Below are positions 32,873-38,654 of a DNA stretch of 38,654 bases, in pieces; the stretch's first letter is position 1; each line of letters begins with the position of its first letter. The stretch spans positions 1-38,654 of the forward strand of contig JAWLGU010000043.1 of NCBI GenBank assembly GCA_041690675.1. The letters are read 5' to 3'. Source of the DNA: UBA7803 sp041690675 (GTDB lineage: Bacteria; Pseudomonadota; Gammaproteobacteria; Pseudomonadales; Azotimanducaceae). The position numbers and the translations under genes were made by a program. The notes beneath the pieces are model-generated. The model was given only the letters and a program-made list of their open reading frames with translations. It was not told the origin of the DNA and did no database searches.

Positions 32873-34059
32873 GCCAGCACCTGTTCCGCCTGCCGGGCGA
32901 CCGCCGCGTCCGCCGCAGGCTCGAGCCCGGTGGCGAGCAGGCAGCCGGCGTCGCTGGTGGCGAGCTCGTCGAGCAGCGGGTTCGCCAGCGGCCGGGTGGT
33001 GAAACCTTCCGCCTCCGACAGCGCCCGGGCGCAGGGAGAGGAGACGGCCAGCGTGGTCTCCGGGGCCAGTGCCGACAGCAGAGCCGCGTCCGATACCGCC
33101 TCGTCCTCCAGTGCCGGCATCTCGCCCTCCGGGCTCCACGCCAGGTTCAGCCCCAGCCGGTAGACGCCGTAGGGCGCCTGGTCCCGTAGCAGGCGGGCCA
33201 GCAGGAAGGCGCCGCACAGCACCTGGAAAGGCCGGTCCGGGTCGTCGGCCGGGCCGGCTTCCGGGTCGAAGTCCATCAGCGCGCCCACCCCGGGCAGCGC
33301 CGCCACCCGCGCGCCGTACAAGGCCGCCACGGCATCGGCCAGCTCGAGACACAGCGACAGCTCGAAGTCCCGCTGGCTGGCGGTGAGGCTGAACTGGTTG
33401 TAGAGGTTGACCGCCAGCAGGAAGTGGCGAACCGGCGGAGCCGGTTCCGGCTCGTAGTCCGCCTCCGGTAGTGCCGGCTCATCCTCCGGCTGGACGCGCC
33501 GCTGCGGCGCCGGCGGCTCGAGCCAGCGCGGCCGCCGCGGCAGCAGGGCCGCCAGCTCGCCGCGGCGGGCGGCCCCGGCCACGGACCAGCAGACCGCCAC
33601 GGCGAAGGGCACCAGCAGTACCGCCGCCAGCACCGCCAGAGTGCGGCCGCGATGGGGCTGGCGGAACGCCCGGGGCTGCAGGACCACGCGGACGTAGCCG
33701 ACGATGCTCTGGTCGATGACCACCGGCGCGGTGTACTGCGGCCCCTCGAGGCCACCCGTGCTGGCCAGCACCCGGTCGTCCGCCGAGTAGCTGGCGACGC
33801 CGGCGACTTCCGGCAGGTCCGCCAGGCGATTACCCAGCACCGCCAGGTGCATGCGGTTCTGGGACAGCAGCGGCTCCACCGCCAGCCCGGCCAGCGCCTG
33901 GGCCGTGGCGGTGCCGAATCGGTCGACCCGGGCCTGATCGGAGTCGGTGAAACGAAGAATGAGATGCAGGGTCACGAGACAGAGCAGGGTGGCGGCGAAC
34001 GCCGCCAGAAGGACCGTCCGGTCCGGTTTGACGAGGTCTGACCAAGACGTTAGCTTCAC
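32836..34059 (-). CDS. Smp/AhpA-like inner-membrane protein (YtjB family)
   Basis: This 407-residue protein is encoded divergently from serB, the position of smp/ytjB in E. coli and of AhpA-like proteins elsewhere. From GTG 34059, a first membrane helix lies at about 16-36. A periplasmic sensor-like domain follows (about 37-137, with LSQNRMHLAVLGNRLADLPEV and VVIDQSIVGYVRVVL), then a second helix at about 140-162 and a Pro/Glu/Arg-rich linker (about 175-210). The cytoplasmic C-terminal region of about 195 residues begins RHFLLAVNLYNQFSLTASQR. That region is much longer than in E. coli Smp (about 214 residues in all) and faintly resembles a degenerate nucleotide-cyclase fold. Function is unknown. 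GTG 34095 is an alternative start but would leave only 17 bp to serB. Confidence 0.75.
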   Translation of the reverse strand: MKLTSWSDLVKPDRTVLLAAFAATLLCLVTLHLILRFTDSDQARVDRFGTATAQALAGLAVEPLLSQNRMHLAVLGNRLADLPEVAGVASYSADDRVLASTGGLEGPQYTAPVVIDQSIVGYVRVVLQPRAFRQPHRGRTLAVLAAVLLVPFAVAVCWSVAGAARRGELAALLPRRPRWLEPPAPQRRVQPEDEPALPEADYEPEPAPPVRHFLLAVNLYNQFSLTASQRDFELSLCLELADAVAALYGARVAALPGVGALMDFDPEAGPADDPDRPFQVLCGAFLLARLLRDQAPYGVYRLGLNLAWSPEGEMPALEDEAVSDAALLSALAPETTLAVSSPCARALSEAEGFTTRPLANPLLDELATSDAGCLLATGLEPAADAAVARQAEQVLAQREATSSPSTF

Positions 34060-34112
34060 GCGGGCCGATCGCTCCGGGCGGTTCAGGGAAGTCACGAGAC
34101 AAGGCGGTATCT

Positions 34113-35342
34113 TTGGCCAGCGAGATAGTACTGGTAAACGTTTCCGGTGAGGACCAGCCCGGCCTGATGGCCATGTTGACATCCGCCCTGGCGCAATATC
34201 AAGTGCGGGTGCTGGACGTGGGCCAGGCGGTAATTCACGACGAGCTCAACGTGGGTCTGCTCGTTCAGATCATGGACAGCGCCGACACCGCGGCGGTGAT
34301 GAAGGACCTGCAGTTCAAGACCCGGGAGCTCGGCATTGCCGTTCGCTTCACCCCCATCTCCGAATCCGAATACCACGACTGGGTGGCGAGCCAGGGCAAG
34401 CCGCGCTACATCGTCACCCTGCTCTCCGCGGGCTTCACCGGCGAGCAGCTCGCCGCGGTCACCCGCATCGTCCACAGCTACGGTTTGAACATCGATTCCA
34501 TCCGCCGGCTGTCGGGGCGGGTGCCGCTGACCCGCCATGCAGGTCACGCCCGTACCAGCATCGAGATGAGTCTGCGGGGAATGGTTCCCGACGCCGAGGC
34601 ACTGAAGGCGGAGCTCATGGAGGCCGCCGATCGGCTGGTGTTCGACTTCAGCGTTCAGGAAGACACCGTGTTCCGCCGCAACCGGCGCCTGGTGGCCTTC
34701 GACATGGATTCCACCCTCATAAACGCCGAAGTCATCGACGAGCTGGCGCGGATCCACGGCGTGGGTGCGGAGGTGTCCACCATCACCGAGCGCGCCATGC
34801 GCGGCGAGCTGAAGTTCCGCGACAGCTTCCGTGCCCGGGCCGCGCTGCTGAAAGGACTGCCCGAGTCCGCGCTCAAGCAGGTGGCGGAGACGGTTGCCCT
34901 GAACGAGGGCGCGCACCGGCTGATCAAGGCCCTGAAGATGTTCGGTTACAAGACCGCCATCATCTCCGGCGGCTTCCAGTACGTCGGCGAGCACCTGCAA
35001 CAGCAGCTCGGCATCGACTACGTGTTCGCCAACCGCCTGGTGATCCGCGACGGCGTCATGACCGGCGAGGTGGATGGGACCATCATCGACGCGGAGCGGA
35101 AAGCGGAGCTGCTGCTGGAGATCGCCCGCAGGGAAGGCATTTCCCGGCAGCAGACCATCGCGCTGGGGGACGGCGCCAACGACCTGCCCATGCTGAGCGC
35201 CGCAGGCCTCGGCATCGCCTACCACGCCAAGCCGCTGGTACGGGAGACGGCGAGCCACGCCATTTCCAACTTCGGCCTGGACAGCGTGCTGTATCTGCTG
35301 GGGTTCAGCGACCGGGATATCGAGACGGTGCTCGGCGACTGA
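34113..35342 (+). CDS. serB: SerB, phosphoserine phosphatase with tandem ACT domains
   Basis: SerB dephosphorylates phosphoserine in the last step of serine synthesis. It has 409 residues, against 322 in E. coli, because two N-terminal ACT-like domains (about 1-85 and 98-180) precede the catalytic HAD domain, as in Pseudomonas SerB. HAD motifs are D197 and D199 in AFDMDSTLI, SGGFQYV, and GDGANDLPML near the end. The ACT domains suggest amino-acid (serine) feedback. The first available start is TTG 34113, with AAGG 8 bp upstream; no ATG or GTG gives the complete first ACT strand. Confidence 0.96.
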   Translation: MASEIVLVNVSGEDQPGLMAMLTSALAQYQVRVLDVGQAVIHDELNVGLLVQIMDSADTAAVMKDLQFKTRELGIAVRFTPISESEYHDWVASQGKPRYIVTLLSAGFTGEQLAAVTRIVHSYGLNIDSIRRLSGRVPLTRHAGHARTSIEMSLRGMVPDAEALKAELMEAADRLVFDFSVQEDTVFRRNRRLVAFDMDSTLINAEVIDELARIHGVGAEVSTITERAMRGELKFRDSFRARAALLKGLPESALKQVAETVALNEGAHRLIKALKMFGYKTAIISGGFQYVGEHLQQQLGIDYVFANRLVIRDGVMTGEVDGTIIDAERKAELLLEIARREGISRQQTIALGDGANDLPMLSAAGLGIAYHAKPLVRETASHAISNFGLDSVLYLLGFSDRDIETVLGD

Positions 35343-35461
35343 GCGAAACCGGCCGGGGGTGGAGCCCCGGCCGTGCTCATGAGCCGCTCATATATAGCAG
35401 TCTGCCCGGTGGCAGGCAAACCCGGTAGCTTCTCCTGCGACGCTTTGTCGAAGGAGAGCAC
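35343..35461 (+). promoter_or_regulatory. serB downstream hairpin and possible promoter of the next gene
   Basis: GGCCGGGG (35351-35358) and CCCCGGCC (35365-35372) form a perfect 8-bp stem with a 6-base loop just after serB. No T-run follows, so it may stabilise the 3' end or act with Rho rather than as a classic terminator. TATATA at 35391-35396 lies about 65 bp before the next ATG and could be a -10 box, though no -35 is recognisable. AAGGAG at 35451-35456 is the ribosome-binding site of the next gene. Confidence 0.45.
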
Positions 35462-35965
35462 ATGGCAACGATTCACCTGGTGGAAGGTCCCGTGGGGGCC
35501 GGCAAGTCCACGTTCGCCGCACGGCTCTGCGCCGACCACGCGGCGCCCCACCTGGACCTGGACGAATGGATGGTGACCCTCTTTACTCCCGACCGGCCGA
35601 GCACGGGGTTCGTCGCGTGGTATTCCGAGCGGAAGCAGCGCTGCGTCGAGCAGATCTGGCGCGTGACCTGCGCATTGATGCGAGCCGGCACGAGCGCAGT
35701 CCTGGAGCTGGGGCTGGTGCAGAGACAGGCCCGTGAAGAGTTCTATCGGCGGGTCGACGCGTCCGGCTACGAGCTCGCGGTCCACGTCCTCGACGCCCCG
35801 GAGAACGTGAGGCGGCAGCGGGTTCGCGCGCGCAACGGCGGCGCTGGGGAAACGTTCAAGATGACGGTCACGGACGAGGTCTTCGAGATCGCGAGCCGGG
35901 CCTGGGAGCCGCCGGACGACGTGGAGTGCGCCGAGCGCCCGATCCGTCTGATTTCCACGCTGTAG
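35462..35965 (+). CDS. Small P-loop kinase-like (AAA/zeta-toxin-type) protein
   Basis: This 167-residue ATP-binding protein has Walker A GPVGAGKST at 9-17, LDLDEWM at 31-37 (substrate/Mg-binding Asp pair D32/D34), and an arginine-rich lid (NVRRQRVRARN, 115-125). It fits small kinases related to chloramphenicol phosphotransferase, gluconate kinase or zeta toxin. No antitoxin-like gene precedes it. It has its own strong ribosome-binding site (AAGGAG) and stands alone between serB and the convergent fimX-like gene, so it looks like an accessory insertion into a conserved neighbourhood. The substrate is unknown. Confidence 0.8.
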   Translation: MATIHLVEGPVGAGKSTFAARLCADHAAPHLDLDEWMVTLFTPDRPSTGFVAWYSERKQRCVEQIWRVTCALMRAGTSAVLELGLVQRQAREEFYRRVDASGYELAVHVLDAPENVRRQRVRARNGGAGETFKMTVTDEVFEIASRAWEPPDDVECAERPIRLISTL

Positions 35966-36012
35966 GCGACCCCAACGGCGAGCGGCTGCAGCGGCAACCG
36001 GGAGAACGGCGC

Positions 36013-38136
36013 TCAGTCGTCGGTGCTGAAGTCGAAGTCCATCTCGGTGGTGGGCTCCTGCAGGTAGTGCCCCTGAATGTAGTTCGCCCCCGCCTGCCAC
36101 AATGCCGACAGCACCCCGGCACTCTCCACCATGGGGATGATGGTCAGCTTGCCGGCGGACTGGAGGTCCCGGATCATGCCCGTGATCTCGTCCTTCAGCT
36201 CCGGATTCTCCATCAGTCGCTCGATGTGGGAGCCGTCGAGCTTCACGAAGTCCACGGGGACATGGGAGAGGATCTCCATGGCGTTGTCGGCCAGGCCGAA
36301 CCGCGACAGCGAGGCCCGGCAATGCATGGCTTTCAGGCCTTCCACGAATTCCCGGGTCTGTCCCACCTGACCGGAGGCATCGCGCTCCGTGATCTGGAAG
36401 ATCACCGCGTCGCTCGGCAGCCTAGCCGCCTTCACCGCCACCCCCAGCCACTGCAGGAATTCCCCATCGGCGACGCTGTTGGCGGTGAGGTTGATGGTGA
36501 GCCGCGTGTTGTGACCCTTGGAGCGGTGGGTGGAGAGCATCTTGATGGATTGCAGGATCACCCAGCGGTCGATCTTGCCGGCCGCTCCGTGCTCCACCGC
36601 CGCGCGGAGAAACTCGTTGGGGGCGATGTGCTGACCGGCCTCGCCCAGCATGCGCAGGAATACTTCGTAGTGCTCGTCGGAATCGCCGCGCAGACTGATG
36701 ATGGGCTGAAACAGAAGCAGGAAGCGCTGGTTGTCGATGGCATCATTGATGCGCGCGAGTATCTGCCCCGCGTCGCTCTCGGGCTCCTCCCGAGCCACCT
36801 CTTTGCTGAGGACCTCGATGCGGTTGCCGCCGGCGGACTCCGCTGCGAGCGCCGTGGCGAAGGCCGAGTTCAGCGCGGCCTCCAGAATCTCGGCGGCGCT
36901 CGCCTGCGCGTCCTCGTCCAGCTCCGCGCCGCCGATGCTGAGGGTGGCTCGCACGGTCTTGCCGCCGATCTCCATCATCAGCGCTTCCGCGGCCTTGCGC
37001 AGACCTTCCACCCGCTCGAGCAGCTCGGCGCGATCACTGGCGCCGACGGCGAAGGCGAACTGGTGGGGGCTGAGGCGCGCGCACGGCCGGCCGTCCAGGC
37101 CCTCCGTCAGCATCGCCAGCAGTTGCTCTCCCACCGATTCAGCGCCGCGCAGGCCGAGCTGCTGCTGGTGCCCGGGAAACCCGTCCACCTGGGCCACCAC
37201 CACGGCCCGGTACGCCTGGTCGCCTGCCAGCATCTCTCGGGCATCGGCGAGAAACGCCGAGACGCCGGAGCCGGCCGCGGCGGTGCCGTTGGCGTGGCCG
37301 GCGTCGCCGTTGGCTGTGGCCGCGCCGTTCGCTGTCGCCCCACCGTTGGCTGTCGCCCCGCCGTCGCCGGTGACGTTCGCCGTGGCCCGCACCGTCACCT
37401 GCATGCAGGCTTCGCCCTCGTACTCGGCGGGCGCGAGCGTCATGGTGCCGCGGATTTCGCCCCCGGCGACGTCCCGGCCCGAGAATTCCAGGGTTCGTTC
37501 CTCGCCGTCCTGGCGAAAGCGCCTGAGCTCCTGCTTGAGAGCCTCGGCCCCTGTCTCCGTCATCAGATCCATCAGCGGGATCCCGAGCAGCGCGTCCGGG
37601 TCCGCGAAGCCGAACAGCTCGAGATAGCCGCGGTTGGCGTGGATGTGCATGCCCTCGTGGACGTAGGCGATGGCGGCTTCGGAGCTCTGCAGCAGCAACT
37701 GGCAACGCTGCTCCGCCTCCTTCAGGGCGCGGTGCAGCTCGCTCATTCGCTGCCCCCGGCAGACGTGGGCCAGCTCCCGCTTGAACACCAGCACCAGCGC
37801 GTCCGGATCCGTCCGGGAAACCACGTCGGCGGCGCCGAGCCGCATGCCCTCCGTCGTGGAGAGCGCCCCGTCCGGGGGGTTGACCAGGATGATGGGGACG
37901 TGGGGCGCCTTCAGGTGCAGCTGCGGCAGAAGCTGCTCGAGCCGGGGCAGCCGGGCGTTGCACAGCATCACGTCCGCGGTGGGGATGGCCTCGGCCGCCG
38001 TGGCCAGGTCGGTCAGACGCATGCGGGTCGGAATGCCCGCATCCCGCAGCATGGAGTCGAATTCCTGTGCTGAGTTTTCCGACGATTCGGCGATCAGCAG
38101 GCGCACGGGCGCGCGTTGGGTGTGCTCGGCGGACAT
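36013..38136 (-). CDS. fimX: FimX-like degenerate GGDEF/EAL c-di-GMP receptor
   Basis: This 707-residue cytoplasmic protein has the architecture receiver-like (10-125), PAS (about 140-250), low-complexity linker (251-290), degenerate GGDEF (295-445) and degenerate EAL (455-700). It matches Pseudomonas FimX, which binds c-di-GMP and promotes type IV pilus assembly and twitching. The receiver has N60 where the phospho-accepting Asp is expected. GGDEF is replaced by SPHQF at 356-360, EAL by EVF at 491-493, and the catalytic DDFG by SRFG at 611-614. It is therefore probably a receptor rather than an enzyme. I start at ATG 38136 (AAGGA upstream) rather than 38187. serB next to fimX is the Pseudomonas order. 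The pilus genes it would control are not in view. Confidence 0.88.
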   Translation of the reverse strand: MSAEHTQRAPVRLLIAESSENSAQEFDSMLRDAGIPTRMRLTDLATAAEAIPTADVMLCNARLPRLEQLLPQLHLKAPHVPIILVNPPDGALSTTEGMRLGAADVVSRTDPDALVLVFKRELAHVCRGQRMSELHRALKEAEQRCQLLLQSSEAAIAYVHEGMHIHANRGYLELFGFADPDALLGIPLMDLMTETGAEALKQELRRFRQDGEERTLEFSGRDVAGGEIRGTMTLAPAEYEGEACMQVTVRATANVTGDGGATANGGATANGAATANGDAGHANGTAAAGSGVSAFLADAREMLAGDQAYRAVVVAQVDGFPGHQQQLGLRGAESVGEQLLAMLTEGLDGRPCARLSPHQFAFAVGASDRAELLERVEGLRKAAEALMMEIGGKTVRATLSIGGAELDEDAQASAAEILEAALNSAFATALAAESAGGNRIEVLSKEVAREEPESDAGQILARINDAIDNQRFLLLFQPIISLRGDSDEHYEVFLRMLGEAGQHIAPNEFLRAAVEHGAAGKIDRWVILQSIKMLSTHRSKGHNTRLTINLTANSVADGEFLQWLGVAVKAARLPSDAVIFQITERDASGQVGQTREFVEGLKAMHCRASLSRFGLADNAMEILSHVPVDFVKLDGSHIERLMENPELKDEITGMIRDLQSAGKLTIIPMVESAGVLSALWQAGANYIQGHYLQEPTTEMDFDFSTDD
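37309..37362 (-). repeat. 18-bp in-frame tandem repeat (hexapeptide GGATAN x3)
   Basis: Residues 259-276 of the FimX-like protein are three copies of a hexapeptide, G-(G/A)-A-T-A-N, encoded by three 18-bp units that differ by a few bases. Partial copies (ATAN at 251-254, HANG at 281-284) flank it, so the whole linker at 37270-37386 appears to have grown by unit duplication. It joins the PAS and GGDEF-like domains and is likely flexible. Confidence 0.8.
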
Positions 38137-38198
38137 ATCCTTCTCAAGACAGCGTATCCATACTGCCGAGCGCCACGTCCTCGGCACTCAGCCTCGTC

Positions 38199-38654
38199 TC
38201 ACAGGTCGCCCATCTTCAGGCCGAGGTTGGAGTTTTCCAAGTAACCAGACAGCACGCGGTAGGTGAACTGATTCACGCTTTCGGTCTTGAGTACGCATTT
38301 GATCAGCTGTGCCGTGCTGCGCACTCCCCGATTCTGGATGTGCACTTTCTGGCCGGCCTGAAACGGCATCCGGGGCGTGATCAGGGTGGCGGGCTGGCCG
38401 ATGGGCGCCAGCTCCGGGAGCATGAGCGCCCGGGCATAGCTGGTGGGGCCGCCGATCTTCTGAATCATCCGCACCGCCACCGGAACCGCCCGGGGCGACA
38501 GCAGCTCGATGCCCATGCCGGTACCGTCGTGATCCTGGCGAATCCAGCGGATGACGGCGATGCACCAGCGGCTGTCGGCGGTTTCCCTGAGCGCCAGGAT
38601 CTCGCCGGTCTGCAGGTGCGGCGGCAGGGGATCCATCCAGCGGATCTGGTACCC
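38199..38654 (-). CDS. Conserved protein upstream of fimX, C-terminal part only
   Basis: This frame is open to the right edge, so only the last 151 residues are seen and the true start is outside the window. The visible part includes WCIAVIRWIRQDHDGTGMGIELLSPRAVPVAVR and ends YRVLSGYLENSNLGLKMGDL. The G-(I/V)-E-x-LSPR pattern slightly resembles PilZ-type c-di-GMP-binding folds, but the RxxxR and DxSxxG signature is not clear. A gene of unknown function lies at this position next to fimX in Pseudomonas (PA4958, from memory). It ends 62 bp upstream of the FimX-like start and may be cotranscribed with it. I cannot assign a function. Confidence 0.7.
   Translation of the reverse strand, partial: GYQIRWMDPLPPHLQTGEILALRETADSRWCIAVIRWIRQDHDGTGMGIELLSPRAVPVAVRMIQKIGGPTSYARALMLPELAPIGQPATLITPRMPFQAGQKVHIQNRGVRSTAQLIKCVLKTESVNQFTYRVLSGYLENSNLGLKMGDL

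Noticed and set aside
35351..35372. Intrinsic terminator after serB
   Set aside because: The 8-bp GC stem is perfect but no T-run follows, so it is reported only as a hairpin.
35462..35965. Toxin-antitoxin module
   Set aside because: The P-loop protein resembles zeta-type kinases, but no small antitoxin gene lies upstream or downstream.

Overview
This is a dense, very GC-rich chromosomal segment from a Gram-negative bacterium, most likely a gammaproteobacterium outside the Enterobacterales. The evidence is gene content and order: glnE-ilvE-waaF-waaC-waaG-waaP-kinase-carbamoyltransferase-glycosyltransferase, hldE, waaA, tolC, yqiB-cpdA-parE-parC, an Smp-like gene divergent from serB, and a fimX-like gene. 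From memory this follows the Pseudomonas aeruginosa PA4957-PA5014 region closely, with losses and insertions. A halophilic or Ectothiorhodospiraceae-like host would fit the GC content, but that is a guess. I see no tRNA, rRNA, CRISPR array, prophage or insertion sequence, and no gene-free stretch longer than about 200 bp.

Layout. Position 2-1327 holds the end of a GspE/PilB-type secretion ATPase. 1346-7587 (minus) is a complete pgaABCD operon for the exopolysaccharide poly-N-acetylglucosamine. 7745-11468 (plus) holds glnE and ilvE. 11496-16997 is a tightly overlapping LPS inner-core operon (waaF, waaC, waaG, waaP and a protein with two fused kinase domains). 17074-19882 adds a carbamoyltransferase and a glycosyltransferase. 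A LpxL-type lipid A acyltransferase (minus) meets this end-on and diverges from hldE. 22301-24248 (minus) is a two-gene FAD oxidoreductase/aldo-keto reductase unit. 24446-32872 (plus) holds waaA, tolC, a yqiB-like gene, cpdA, parE and parC. Then come an Smp/AhpA-like membrane protein (minus), serB (plus), a small P-loop kinase (plus), a FimX-like degenerate c-di-GMP receptor (minus) and a truncated gene at the right edge (minus).

How the genes work together. Most of the window builds the cell envelope. hldE makes ADP-heptose, waaA adds Kdo, waaC and waaF add heptoses, waaG extends the core, waaP and the double kinase probably phosphorylate it, and the carbamoyltransferase may carbamoylate it. 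LpxL acylates lipid A. PgaABCD makes and exports PNAG, whose synthase is activated by c-di-GMP in E. coli, and the FimX-like protein is a probable c-di-GMP effector. TolC is a general outer-membrane exit duct.

The least expected feature is a pair of approximately 100-bp inverted-repeat elements at 24291-24397 and 30502-30598. Their arms are tandem 7-bp units of the form CGCTNTC and they share a central motif. One lies in the divergent region upstream of waaA and the other separates parE from parC. They look like a dispersed, possibly mobile or structural repeat family. Other notable points are the fused double LPS kinase, an in-frame hexapeptide tandem repeat in the FimX-like protein, and a candidate leaderless hldE transcript.
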